Assembly: GCA_030606285.1 (NCBI GenBank)
Contig: JAUWGS010000020.1
Location: forward strand, 1 to 32,857
Direction of reading: 5' to 3'
DNA from: Planctomycetales bacterium
GTDB lineage: Bacteria > 4484-113
DNA length: 32,857 nucleotides
The notes beneath the pieces were generated by a model that made no database searches, had not been told where the DNA came from, and saw only the letters and a program-made list of their open reading frames with translations. The translations under genes and the position numbers were made by a program. This document shows positions 1-8,108 of the stretch, one piece after another; position 1 is the stretch's first letter; each line of letters opens with the position of its first letter.

Positions 1-550
1 CGTAGTGCATCGCAATCGGCGTGATGTCTGAGATGCCGACTACTCCGTTCTGGTCGTAGTCGCCGAGGTTCCAGTAGTGCCAGGTAAGCACCAGATTGCC
101 CTCGCCGTCATCACCGAAGGCTAGATCTGCGACCTTGTTGGCTTCGCCGGTTGGCGGGGTGGACGCGAATTTACCCTCATGGGTAGGCCGGGCTAACCAG
201 CCCGGCTCTTCACCTTGCGGGGCTAGTGAGCCCCGCCTACCCGGAGGATAGCTGACCAGCGCCTCCCGGAGCGCATCCTTCAACTGCGCGAACAGCGCGG
301 CGTCGACGCCGTCGGGAGTTTCCAGCGCGTCGAGTTTGGCGAGCGCGTCTTCGAGGGAAATCACCGCCCGCCCCGGCGGGTAAACCTGGAAAGCCGGCGC
401 TACCCGGTGTTGTGGCTGACCGCCGCTCCCGACAAACGGCATCTGCTGCGCGGCTTTGTGCCTACCACAGCCAATGGCGCTCACAAGAAACAGCATCGCC
501 CCTGCGCATAGAATCCAGCGCAGGCTAACTCGCAGTTTTCTTGCACTCAT
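1..550 (-). CDS. Dockerin-like lipoprotein, N-terminal part (runs off window edge)
   Basis: The minus-strand frame is open from an ATG at 550 to the window edge, about 183 codons. A strong ribosome site (GGGGAGGA) lies 3-10 bases upstream of the ATG. The protein starts with a basic n-region and hydrophobic core ending in a plausible lipobox with Cys28 (SAIGC), so it is probably an exported lipoprotein. A Thr/Pro linker (ASTPPTGE) is followed by LTWHYWNLGDYDQNGVVGIS, then DITPIAMHY. This is the first half of a dockerin/EF-hand-like doublet (D-x-D-x-x-G-x-V-x-x-x-D). The same linker and doublet occur in the lipoprotein at 16330-19032, so the two are paralogues. A hairpin repeat at 181-242 is translated in frame. 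The ligand and function are unknown; the C-terminal domains are outside the window. Confidence 0.85.
   Translation of the reverse strand, partial: MSARKLRVSLRWILCAGAMLFLVSAIGCGRHKAAQQMPFVGSGGQPQHRVAPAFQVYPPGRAVISLEDALAKLDALETPDGVDAALFAQLKDALREALVSYPPGRRGSLAPQGEEPGWLARPTHEGKFASTPPTGEANKVADLAFGDDGEGNLVLTWHYWNLGDYDQNGVVGISDITPIAMHY
181..242. repeat. 62-bp double-hairpin element inserted in a coding sequence
   Basis: The element begins GGGTAGGC and ends GCCTACCC, an 8-bp terminal inverted repeat. Inside are two perfect hairpins: GCCGGGCT/AGCCCGGC (187-194, 199-206, loop AACC) and GCGGGGCT/AGCCCCGC (217-224, 229-236, loop AGTG). The structure is that of a REP- or MITE-like short palindromic element. 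It sits inside the edge lipoprotein. The paralogue at 16330 lacks the matching stretch of about 23 residues, which supports insertion. Confidence 0.75.
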
Positions 551-573
551 CGTCCTCCCCTTGACGGTTATAG

Positions 574-582
574 AGTATACCA
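574..582 (-). promoter_or_regulatory. Extended -10 promoter for edge lipoprotein
   Basis: On the minus strand the sequence reads TGGTATACT, an extended -10 element, 24 bases before the ATG at 550. No good -35 is seen at the usual distance. Transcription would start near 567, upstream of the GGGGAGGA ribosome site. Confidence 0.5.
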
Positions 583-650
583 TCGGAAAGCCGGCTGCGC
601 GGTAGCCCGCCAGCGCCGCTCCTAATCGCTGGGCTAGTTAGTCGCCGACA

Positions 651-718
651 CGCCATAGCGCTATGGCGACGGCGCGCCCAGCCTATTCGGTAGGAGGCAC
701 AGCGTGCCGTGCCCCTAC
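651..718. repeat. Intergenic palindromes (18-bp perfect palindrome plus imperfect hairpin)
   Basis: Bases 651-668 (CGCCATAGCGCTATGGCG) are a perfect 18-bp palindrome. Bases 690-718 form an imperfect hairpin whose arms are GTAGGAGGCAC and GTGCCCCTAC. A similar hairpin with TAGGGGCA/TGCCCTA arms occurs at 9668-9692. They lie in the 246-base divergent gap between the edge lipoprotein and proS, which otherwise holds only the two promoters. Confidence 0.6.
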
Positions 719-766
719 AGAAGTTACTATCTATGAACTCAAAACCTGTGAGCGGGGCGGTTCTGA

Positions 767-772
767 TATAAT
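767..772 (+). promoter_or_regulatory. Probable -10 box of proS
   Basis: TATAAT lies 24 bases before the proS ATG. No convincing -35 is found 17 bases upstream. A run of eight T (774-781) falls where the transcript should begin. Confidence 0.5.
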
Positions 773-796
773 CTTTTTTTTCGCACCGAGAGCGCT

Positions 797-2263
797 ATGG
801 ATATCGAACTAAAACACATCGCAAAACGCAGCGAGAACCTGTCGGACTGGTATACCGACGTGATTCTCAAAGGCGAGCTTGCGGATTACGCGCCCGTGCG
901 CGGGTGCATGGTCTACCGCGAGTACGGCTACGCTATCTGGGAACGCGTGAAGAAGCTGCTGGGCCAGCGGATCATAGACGCCGGTCATCAGGACGTCTAC
1001 TACCCGCTGCTCATTCCGCGCAGCCTGCTGATGAAGGAGGCGGAGCACATCGAGGGCTTCTCCCCGGAGGTCGCCTGGGTGACCATCGGCGGCGGCGAGA
1101 AGCTGGCGGAGCCGCTCGCGATACGGCCCACATCCGAGGTTATCATCGGCACGATGTGGGCGAAATGGATCGGCTCGTACCGTGATCTGCCGATCCTGCA
1201 GAACCAGTGGGCCAACGTGGTTCGGTGGGAGAAGGCTACACGTCCGTTCCTGCGCACGCTGGAGTTTCTGTGGCAGGAAGGGCACACCGCCCATCGCACG
1301 GAGAACGAAGCGCGCGAGGAGACAAGGTTGATACTCGACATCTACCGCGATTTCGCAGTGGATGACCTGTCCATGGCCATGCTGGCCGGCAAAAAGAGCG
1401 ATTCCGAGAAGTTCGCCGGCGCAGTGGAGACCTACGCTATCGAAGGAATGATGCCCGACGGCAAGGCGTTGCAGTGCGGCACGAGCCACTTCCTGGGGCA
1501 GAAATTCGCTAAAGCGTTCGAAATCAAGTTCCTCGACGACGACAATACCGAGAAGCTCGTATGGACGACCAGCTGGGGCGTCTCGCACCGCATAGTGGGC
1601 GGATTGATCATGCAGCACGGCGATGACAACGGCCTTATTCTGCCGCCCAGGGTGGCGCCGGTGCAGGTCGTCATAGTCCCGATTCTCTATGATGAGACGA
1701 AGGCCCAGGTACTGGAAGCCGCGCAGAAGCTGGGCCTGCTCCTGAAGTCGCACTCGGTCTTTGATGAGCCGCTTCGGGTTCACGCGGATCTGGACGAAAC
1801 CACAACGCCGGGCTTCAAATTCAGCAAGTGGGAACTCAAAGGGGTTCCCGTGCGTCTAGAAATAGGGCCGAAAGATCTGGCGAAGTCCCAGGTGATGGCG
1901 GTTACGCGTGACGACCGCGCCAAGCGTACTCTTGCCTTTGACCCGGGAGCCGGCACTTTTGAGCTCGAGGCGTTGACGGGATTGCTGGCGGGTGTCCAGC
2001 AGCGATTGCGCGAGCGCGCGTCGCAGGAGCTTTCGTCCCGCCTGTTCAAGGTGGAGAGCTTTGACGAATTCAAAGAGACCGTTACAGGGAAGGGCTTTGC
2101 CGTAGCGGCCTGGGACGGCACTGATGAGACGGAAGCAGCGGTCAAGGAAGCCACGTCTGCAACCGTTCGCGTGTTGAAAAAAGGGGTTACATCTGGTAAG
2201 GTAGCGTGCATCTATTCTGGCAGGCCCGCCCGGTACATAGCTTATTGGGGTCAATCATACTAG
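797..2263 (+). CDS. proS: Prolyl-tRNA synthetase, short archaeal/eukaryal-like type
   Basis: This cytoplasmic enzyme charges tRNA-Pro with proline. The 488-residue length fits the short ProRS class, which lacks the editing insertion between motifs 2 and 3 found in the long bacterial form. Visible class II signatures are IRPTSE followed by a motif 2 region (RWEKATRPFLRTLEFLWQEG, about residues 142-161) and motif 3 around HGDDNGLILPPRVAP (about 275-289). The C-terminus ends in tyrosine (YWGQSY), as is usual for this class. The start ATG at 797 has only a weak purine stretch upstream. The next gene begins 19 bases downstream of the stop, so the HtrA-like genes could be cotranscribed with it. No disruption is seen. 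Confidence 0.97.
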   Translation: MDIELKHIAKRSENLSDWYTDVILKGELADYAPVRGCMVYREYGYAIWERVKKLLGQRIIDAGHQDVYYPLLIPRSLLMKEAEHIEGFSPEVAWVTIGGGEKLAEPLAIRPTSEVIIGTMWAKWIGSYRDLPILQNQWANVVRWEKATRPFLRTLEFLWQEGHTAHRTENEAREETRLILDIYRDFAVDDLSMAMLAGKKSDSEKFAGAVETYAIEGMMPDGKALQCGTSHFLGQKFAKAFEIKFLDDDNTEKLVWTTSWGVSHRIVGGLIMQHGDDNGLILPPRVAPVQVVIVPILYDETKAQVLEAAQKLGLLLKSHSVFDEPLRVHADLDETTTPGFKFSKWELKGVPVRLEIGPKDLAKSQVMAVTRDDRAKRTLAFDPGAGTFELEALTGLLAGVQQRLRERASQELSSRLFKVESFDEFKETVTGKGFAVAAWDGTDETEAAVKEATSATVRVLKKGVTSGKVACIYSGRPARYIAYWGQSY

Positions 2264-2282
2264 TCAATTTGAGGTGAAACCT

Positions 2283-3416
2283 ATGTGGCCATACAAAATG
2301 GCGGCGCGGCTCTTCTCGCTCGCGGTCATTACGGCGGTCCTGCTGACTTCAGCCGCCGCGAGCGCACAGAACGGCGGTGTGTCAGGTTGGGAGCTGAACT
2401 ATGCGTCCGACGTCGCGGCGCAGATACTCAAGCCATCTGTGGTTTTCATCGAAACTCGCTTCGATCGCCCGCGTAACGATACCGAGTATGCCATCTGGAG
2501 TTACTTCCGGGGCGCGAGGCCGCTCTACGGCCTTTACGGAAGCGGCTTCATCTACAAGGACCCCAAGTACGTCATCACTACTCCTTTCCTCCTGACGCAC
2601 GCTGAGTACATCCGGGTGATCACAAGCGACGGCAGGGCCTTCCCGGCCGAACTGGTGGACGATGACGACGTATTCAAGACCGCCGTGCTGGAAGTGGACT
2701 GGGGGTATCACTATGAACCCGTCCCGGCGCTTCTTGCCAGCTCGGAGGACTTGAAGCTGGGTGAGCCAATCACGATTCTGGGCTACGATACCGAGGGAGT
2801 GGACTACGTCAGCACGGTTGGGGTCATCTCCGCGATCCGCAAGGAAATGCCCAGCGTGGAAGAGCCCACGGAGCAGTACATCCAGTTCGACGCGGCATAC
2901 GAGCTCCCGATGATGGGCGGCCCGCTTGCGAACATAAGAGGTGAGGTGGTTGGCATTGTCTACGGGACAGTCACCGACTTCTACCAGTCCAACATCAACC
3001 TTGCCGTTCCAATCAATGATCTGGTAAGAGTAGCGGACCGCATCATCTCAGGTGAGGCGAAGCGGCCGTGGTTCGGCGTGGAAACGCTGTGGCTGACCGA
3101 TCAGATCAGGCTCCTTAACAAGGTTCCTGAGCGCGTCGAGAACGGCGTTTTCATCACGTATGTTGAGCCCGGAAGCCCGGCAGATCTCGCCGGCCTTCTG
3201 CCGGGTGACGTTGTCATAGCGATGGAAGGCATCGTGTTTGCGTACTACTTCGACTACAAAGCGTTTATGCGGCGTGTTGACATCGGGCAAGTCGTCAGAG
3301 TCACCTACTGGCGCTACACCTCCGGTGTCACAGAAGCCCCGGGCACGGTTGACCAAGATATCTATGAAACTGTAGTGCAGATACTGGAGTACCCAGAGGA
3401 AGAGGAGGAAGAATAG
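2283..3416 (+). CDS. HtrA-like secreted pseudoprotease with PDZ domain (first of three)
   Basis: The ATG at 2283 follows AGGTGA by about five bases and gives 377 residues; a GTG at 2274 is less likely. A signal peptide ends near AAASA-QNGG. The protein has a trypsin-like fold of the HtrA/DegP type (about residues 50-255) and a PDZ domain (about 260-345, with FITYVEPGSPADLAGLLPGD). Aligned by eye to HtrA, all three catalytic positions are changed: His of TNNHV is Phe102 (ITTPFLL), Asp is Lys132 (VFKTAVL), and Ser of GNSGG is Met211 (PMMGGPL). The surrounding scaffold is well kept, so this looks like a maintained non-catalytic homologue rather than a decaying gene. The tail is rich in glutamate. 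It may bind substrates or regulate the active paralogue downstream; this role is inferred. Confidence 0.9.
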   Translation: MWPYKMAARLFSLAVITAVLLTSAAASAQNGGVSGWELNYASDVAAQILKPSVVFIETRFDRPRNDTEYAIWSYFRGARPLYGLYGSGFIYKDPKYVITTPFLLTHAEYIRVITSDGRAFPAELVDDDDVFKTAVLEVDWGYHYEPVPALLASSEDLKLGEPITILGYDTEGVDYVSTVGVISAIRKEMPSVEEPTEQYIQFDAAYELPMMGGPLANIRGEVVGIVYGTVTDFYQSNINLAVPINDLVRVADRIISGEAKRPWFGVETLWLTDQIRLLNKVPERVENGVFITYVEPGSPADLAGLLPGDVVIAMEGIVFAYYFDYKAFMRRVDIGQVVRVTYWRYTSGVTEAPGTVDQDIYETVVQILEYPEEEEEE

Positions 3417-3469
3417 CCGCATCTCAACGACCAGAGTCTGCGGCTGGCTGAACGTTGGAGGCATATGTA

Positions 3470-4642
3470 ATGAGAAACCTGCTTGCTTTGACAGTGGTGA
3501 TGGGATGCATCTGCCTAGCTGGCGCGGTTGCCGGTGCGCAAGAAGGGATGCTAAGTGATGAGGAAGGGTTGCGCATTTTGCGCGAGACGCCGGTCAATGT
3601 GCCAGAGCTCATCGAGAAGGTAAAGCGCGGCGTGGTGGTTGTGCAGCCTATCCTGGTGGAAGGTATCGCCGCCGCTGAGTTTGGCGGGCTGGGATCAGGC
3701 TTCGTAATCGACAAGCAGGGGCACATCATCACTAACACCCACGTTGCAGGAAAGGCATCAGTCGCTCAGATCATCTTCTGGGACGGCTACTCTGCGAGAG
3801 CTACTCTGGTTGCCGCAGCTCCCCACTACGACATCGCGCTGCTAAAACTGGATAGCCCTGACCCGGATCATCTCTTCCCGGTACCGCTTGGCGATTCCGA
3901 CCGTGTCAAGCCGGGAGACCTGGCTCTGGCAATGGGCGCTCCGGGCTCCATGGAAGGCTTCAATATCGACCGAAGCGACCCGCTGGAGGCTTACGGTCTG
4001 CGCTCGACGGCGACAATGCGTGTGGTCTCCGGACGTTATTCGGACATTGATTTCCAAGTCATTCAGAACTACTACGGCCGCAGGAGCTACGGTCTGGCCT
4101 ATGCGATGTATCTTCCCTACGTTTTCCGAACGCAGGCGCCGATCAATCCGGGCAACTCCGGCGGGCCACTGTTCAACCGTCACGGGGAGGTTATCGGCAT
4201 CAACACCTGGGGCGGTTCCTACATGCTCATGCAGCAGTCCAACTTCTCCGTGCCGATAAACTCCGCTAAGAGCTTCGTGGTGGAGGTGCTGGAGCACAAG
4301 CGCCAGGACATCCCGTGGATCGGGATACACTGCATATTCCCGCCCAACATTACGAACCCGGAAGCCTACATCGAATTCAAGGAGCGGTTTCGCCCGGAAG
4401 GTCTGTGGATTTACTCAGTGGAGCCTGATTCGCCTGCAGAGACGGCGGGCTTGCATGATGGCGATGAAATAGTGACTTTGAATGGAGAGGTACCGCCGAC
4501 ATCTGAAGAACTCAGGCTGGAGGTTCTGCTGGGGGAAATCGGAGTTGAGTATTTCCTCGGCGTCCGACGCGGCCACTACGAGTTCACGGTTCGACTGTTC
4601 ACCGTACCCAAACCCGATTATATAGCGAATTTCTCGGTGTGA
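3470..4642 (+). CDS. HtrA-like serine protease, intact triad, PDZ domain (second of three)
   Basis: The ATG at 3470 is chosen because GGAGG (3457-3461) sits eight bases upstream; an in-frame TTG at 3455 overlaps that ribosome site. The 390-residue product has a signal peptide (AGAVAGA-QEG) and an S1C (HtrA/DegP) protease domain. The triad is complete: His91 (NTHVAGK), Asp121 (YDIALLKL), Ser230 (PGNSGGPLFN). A PDZ domain with VEPDSPAETAGLHDGDEI lies near residues 310-370. Such enzymes degrade or refold misfolded exported proteins. An insertion of roughly 35 residues between the Asp and Ser segments (around DRSDPLEAYGLRSTATMRV) is longer than in typical HtrA. It is flanked by two catalytically dead paralogues, so it is the only candidate protease of the cluster. 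Confidence 0.93.
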   Translation: MRNLLALTVVMGCICLAGAVAGAQEGMLSDEEGLRILRETPVNVPELIEKVKRGVVVVQPILVEGIAAAEFGGLGSGFVIDKQGHIITNTHVAGKASVAQIIFWDGYSARATLVAAAPHYDIALLKLDSPDPDHLFPVPLGDSDRVKPGDLALAMGAPGSMEGFNIDRSDPLEAYGLRSTATMRVVSGRYSDIDFQVIQNYYGRRSYGLAYAMYLPYVFRTQAPINPGNSGGPLFNRHGEVIGINTWGGSYMLMQQSNFSVPINSAKSFVVEVLEHKRQDIPWIGIHCIFPPNITNPEAYIEFKERFRPEGLWIYSVEPDSPAETAGLHDGDEIVTLNGEVPPTSEELRLEVLLGEIGVEYFLGVRRGHYEFTVRLFTVPKPDYIANFSV

Positions 4643-4717
4643 GTTCGGTCTGCCCGGGCGCGACACCGGTTCCAGGGGGTTGTAGCGAGGGCTGGGGTAT
4701 ACATTGAGGAGACAAAT

Positions 4718-5803
4718 ATGAGCGTAAGATGGACCAATGTGGGGATGGCGTTGATTCTCTTCTTCGCTGTGGTCACAACAGCGGCAAGAGCGGACTTCGT
4801 AGCCGTCGAAGTCGCTAAAATGGCAAAGGAGTGCGTTGTCACCATTGAAGCGGTCAGCCTGAGTCTAACGGCCGTCTCGCTGACCTCGCGTCAGCAGCGC
4901 ATCGTGCAGAGCTACGACACCGGCCTTATAGTCACCAAGGATGGCTACATCCTGACCGATGCAGCGTCGCTGGAGGACGTAGAGGTACTGGATGTCACAC
5001 TCGCAGACGGCCGGAAGTTTGGTGCGGAGATTGTGGTGCAGGACGAAGGCTACGGCCTGGGGCTGATTAAGCTCAAGGAACCGCCGGCGGACCTCAAGCC
5101 AGCCAAGTTTGCGCTGGGCAAGCCGGTGCGCCAGGGCGAGTCGGTCGTCGTCGTTGGTACTGCCGGCGGCTACGGCCACACGGTATCCTACGGCATCATC
5201 TCCGCGATCCGCACCGTGCGCCTGGAATCAGGCCAGCTGGTTCCGGATATGATCCAGAGCGATGTCGTTGTCAATACCGGCAACGAGGGCAGCCCGCTGT
5301 TTAATGCGAACGGCGAAATCGTCGGTATTCAGGCCGTGTTCGGCGGCGGAGGCGCACTGGGGATGCAGAATGTAACGTTCTTCATGCCCGCACCGCTCGT
5401 AAAGAAGGTTATCGATCAGCTGATTGAGACTGAAGAGCCCGCGTTCCGGCCCTGGCTGGGCGTCATGCCCTACTCCGGCTCATTCGGGATGTTCGGACTG
5501 CGCGAGCTTTCCGATGACCTGCGGATGTATATGAACCTGCCCGACGAATACTGGGATGTTGGAATGCTCATCTACAATGTCTGGGAGGGCAGTCCGGCTT
5601 ATGAAGCTGGCCTGCGTTACCAGGACTTCGTTGTCAAGATAAACGGCGAACTGCTCAAGTCCATCGGCCAGCTGGAGAAGATCGTCTACGAGTCTGAGAA
5701 GGGCGATATTCTCGTATTCAGCATCATCCGCCGCGACCGTTACCGGGAGATAGAGTGTGAGGTCGGTGACCATCCCGAAGAGATGCTGATGTACTACTTC
5801 TAG
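4718..5803 (+). CDS. HtrA-like secreted pseudoprotease with PDZ domain (third of three)
   Basis: The ATG at 4718 is preceded by GAGGAGA. The 361-residue product has a signal peptide ending TAARA-DF. The HtrA fold spans about residues 35-255 and a PDZ domain about 290-345 (VWEGSPAYEAGLRYQDFVVKI). The catalytic positions are all replaced: His by Ala83 (LTDAASL), Asp by Gly113 (GYGLGLIKL), Ser by Glu190 (NTGNEGSPLF). The replacements differ from those in the first gene, so each copy lost activity independently, while glycines and hydrophobic positions of the fold are retained. TATACA at 4698-4703 could be a local -10 box. The stop is six bases from the stop of the convergent radical SAM gene. 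Confidence 0.9.
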   Translation: MSVRWTNVGMALILFFAVVTTAARADFVAVEVAKMAKECVVTIEAVSLSLTAVSLTSRQQRIVQSYDTGLIVTKDGYILTDAASLEDVEVLDVTLADGRKFGAEIVVQDEGYGLGLIKLKEPPADLKPAKFALGKPVRQGESVVVVGTAGGYGHTVSYGIISAIRTVRLESGQLVPDMIQSDVVVNTGNEGSPLFNANGEIVGIQAVFGGGGALGMQNVTFFMPAPLVKKVIDQLIETEEPAFRPWLGVMPYSGSFGMFGLRELSDDLRMYMNLPDEYWDVGMLIYNVWEGSPAYEAGLRYQDFVVKINGELLKSIGQLEKIVYESEKGDILVFSIIRRDRYREIECEVGDHPEEMLMYYF

Positions 5804-5809
5804 CCGGCC

Positions 5810-6883
5810 TTAGCCTTTACGCTCTGGAAGAACCAGCGAGCGAAGCGCTTTCCCGCAGGCGGGGCAGCGAGCCTCGTTTACCAGTGTGCGTGCGGAATAG
5901 CCTGCGCGCGAAATCAGTGTCTGCCCGCAGTCGGGACAGGTAGTGTCCCCGTCCGCGCCGGGCAGGTTGCCCAGGTACACGAATTTGAATCCGCGCTCGC
6001 GCGCAATGCGCTCCGCGAACCGAAGCGTGGCGACGGGCGTGGCCTCCTCGCGGTACTCGTTGTGCGGGAAGTAGCGCGTGAAGTGCCACGGCGTATCGTG
6101 CGGCACGTTGTCCGCCATCCACTCCACCATCGCACTTAGCTCTTCTTCGCTGTCGTTCCAGTTGGTAACGATGTTGGTGACGACCTCCAGGTGCACGCCG
6201 CTCTTGGCGACACGCGCGATGGTCTCCAGCACTTTCTCCGGGTGGTTGTACAGCGCCATCTGTACCAAATTCTCCGGCTTGATGGTCTTCAGGTCGGCGC
6301 GGTAGGCGTCGGTGACTTCAAGTACGTCTTTGAGCGGTTCGGGATTGATAAACGCGTTCGTCACCAGGCAGGTGTAGTAGTCGGTATGCTCGCGGAAGTA
6401 GCGGAAGGTATCCAGCACATACTCCATCCAGATGGTTGGTTCGTTGTAGGTGAACGACACACCGGTGGCCCCTTGCCGGCGGCAGATCTCAACCAGCGCG
6501 GGGGGCTCAATCGGCTCGCCTTCCAGCAGGCCTAAGCCCGCCGAGTCCGCATCGGCCATGGATATAGTCCAGTTCTGGCAGTGCTTGCAGCGGAAGTTGC
6601 ACCCGATGGTGCCCAGCGAAAGCACCAGCGAGCCGGGATGGAAATGGTAGAGCGGCTTTTTTTCCACCGGGTCAACCGCGATGGAGCTGGGGTGCCCCCA
6701 GATGAAAGTCACGAGCTCGCCGTCGAGCACGCCGCGCACGCCGCAGTAGCCCGTTTCCCCCTCGCGGATGATGCATTCGCGGGGGCAGAGGCCGCACCGG
6801 ATTTTCACGCCGAGCTCGTCCGGCTCAAGTTTTGCGAAGTATTTCGCAGGCTTGGCAGCGGATTTGAGCACTTCGGAAAACAT
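5810..6883 (-). CDS. amrS: Radical SAM enzyme of the AmmeMemoRadiSam family
   Basis: The protein resembles the radical SAM member of the AmmeMemoRadiSam system. Its cluster motif is CNFRCKHC (CxxxCxxC), preceded by a conserved N-terminal cysteine segment (CGLCPREC...GYCGVRG) and followed by a C-terminal zinc-ribbon-like tail (CPDCGQ and CPACGK). The start is uncertain. The frame is open back to 6952, but a -10-like TACAAT at 6905-6900 overlaps an ATG at 6901. ATG 6883 gives a 357-residue product that begins MFSEVLKSAAKPAKYF and is preferred. The Amme and Memo partner domains are not in this window. The exact reaction of the family is not settled, so the function is given only at family level. 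Confidence 0.88.
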   Translation of the reverse strand: MFSEVLKSAAKPAKYFAKLEPDELGVKIRCGLCPRECIIREGETGYCGVRGVLDGELVTFIWGHPSSIAVDPVEKKPLYHFHPGSLVLSLGTIGCNFRCKHCQNWTISMADADSAGLGLLEGEPIEPPALVEICRRQGATGVSFTYNEPTIWMEYVLDTFRYFREHTDYYTCLVTNAFINPEPLKDVLEVTDAYRADLKTIKPENLVQMALYNHPEKVLETIARVAKSGVHLEVVTNIVTNWNDSEEELSAMVEWMADNVPHDTPWHFTRYFPHNEYREEATPVATLRFAERIARERGFKFVYLGNLPGADGDTTCPDCGQTLISRAGYSARTLVNEARCPACGKALRSLVLPERKG

Positions 6884-6925
6884 TGCGCGTCCGGAATCCA
6901 TTGTAGCAGTTGAGCGCCGTTTATC

Positions 6926-6934
6926 TGCTAAACT
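6926..6934 (+). promoter_or_regulatory. Candidate extended -10 of queA (possibly leaderless)
   Basis: TGCTAAACT ends seven bases before the GTG at 6942, which would place the transcription start at or next to the start codon. A minus-strand -10 (TACAAT, 6905-6900) for the divergent radical SAM gene lies 20 bases away. Confidence 0.35.
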
Positions 6935-6941
6935 ACGCGGC

Positions 6942-8072
6942 GTGCCAGGCATTCCCCGGGACTACCCGGTTTCGCTCCTCGACTACGCGCTGCCCGAGGA
7001 GCTTATTGCGCAGCAGCCGCTTGCGGAGCGCGACGCTTCGCGCCTGCTCATGGTGAACCGCGCGGCGAATAGCGTTGCGCACTGCAAGTTCCGTGAGCTT
7101 CCGGAGTTGCTCCCGGCACGCAGTTTCCTGGTGCTAAACGACTCGCGGGTGATGCGCAGCCGCTACTTCTGCACGCGCGCAGGCACCGGCGGGCGGGTGG
7201 AAGTTTTACTCACTCGCGTCCACGACGACGGCACCGCCGAATGCCTGACGGAGGCGCGGGGGCATATCCAGCAGGGCGAGCGGCTGGCGTTTCGCGGCGG
7301 CGTCGAGTTTGAAGTGCTGCGTCCGACGGGGCGTGACGAGCCGGGACGCGTGCGCATTCTATACAATAACGAGACGCCGGACGTACCGCGCCTACGCGAG
7401 ATACTGGAGGCGGGTGCGCTGCCGCTGCCGCCGTATCTCAAAGAAAAGCTTAGCGACGAGGAGCGGTATCAGACGAGTTTTGCTGCCGAGACGGGCTCAT
7501 CCGCTGCGCCGACCGCAGGCCTGCACTTCACGCAGCGCACGTTCGACGAGCTTAAGCGGCGCGGGATTGACCACGCGCGGATCACGCTGCACGTCGGCAC
7601 GGCGACATTCCTACCGATACGCGGAGACGACGCGGCAAAGCATCATCTCGCGCCGGAGCCGTACTTTATCCCTGCGGCGGAGCTGAAGCGCATTCTCGCG
7701 GCGAAGCTTGACGCGCGGCCGGTTGTCGCCGTGGGCACGACGAGCATCCGCGTGCTGGAGCGGGTCTTTGCGGGCTGGCGCGCTGCGTGTGAAGAATTGA
7801 GTGTGAGTTCAGCGGATAAGTTGGAAAGCGTGCCGGATACGGCATTGGCCGAGCGTTTTGCCGCAGCGGGCGATACCGACCTTTACGTGCTGCCCGGATA
7901 CGAGTTTGAGTTTGTGGACGCTCTGCTCACCAACTTCCATTTGCCGCGCACGACGCTTTTAGCGCTTGTTTACGCGTTCGGTGGCCGCGAGCTTGTGCGC
8001 CGGGCCTACGACGAGGCGACTGCCCGCCGCTACCGCTTCTATTCGCTGGGCGACGCTATGCTGGTGGTGTGA
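6942..8072 (+). CDS. queA: S-adenosylmethionine:tRNA ribosyltransferase-isomerase
   Basis: QueA transfers and isomerises the ribose of S-adenosylmethionine onto 7-aminomethyl-7-deazaguanine in tRNA, the penultimate queuosine step. Family signatures are visible: YALPEELIAQQP at the N-terminus, VLNDSRVMRSRY, SSAAPTAGLHFT, HVGTATFLPI, VAVGTTSIRVLE and TNFHLPRTTLL. The frame is open back to 6768, but homology begins at DYPVSLLDYALP, so the GTG at 6942 (376 residues) is the likely start; it has no Shine-Dalgarno sequence. A low-complexity, poorly conserved insert of about 30 residues lies near residues 280-310. No other queuosine gene is in the window. Confidence 0.95.
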   Translation: MPGIPRDYPVSLLDYALPEELIAQQPLAERDASRLLMVNRAANSVAHCKFRELPELLPARSFLVLNDSRVMRSRYFCTRAGTGGRVEVLLTRVHDDGTAECLTEARGHIQQGERLAFRGGVEFEVLRPTGRDEPGRVRILYNNETPDVPRLREILEAGALPLPPYLKEKLSDEERYQTSFAAETGSSAAPTAGLHFTQRTFDELKRRGIDHARITLHVGTATFLPIRGDDAAKHHLAPEPYFIPAAELKRILAAKLDARPVVAVGTTSIRVLERVFAGWRAACEELSVSSADKLESVPDTALAERFAAAGDTDLYVLPGYEFEFVDALLTNFHLPRTTLLALVYAFGGRELVRRAYDEATARRYRFYSLGDAMLVV

Positions 8073-8099
8073 GGGGTGGGGGGCTGAGTTGGAAGGCAC

Positions 8100-8108
8100 T
8101 GGTATAAT
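8100..8108 (+). promoter_or_regulatory. Extended -10 promoter of the DUF3800 operon
   Basis: TGGTATAAT begins 28 bases after the queA stop. A start near 8115 would give a leader of about 95 bases before the DUF3800 gene. No -35 is seen at the normal spacing. Confidence 0.55.

Noticed and set aside
774-781. Run of eight T after the proS -10 as a terminator
   Set aside because: No hairpin lies directly upstream on the plus strand; the run falls at the expected transcript start, where it could at most cause slippage.
6768-6941. N-terminal extension of queA beginning at 6768
   Set aside because: The first 58 codons overlap the divergent radical SAM gene and lack QueA homology, which begins right after GTG 6942.
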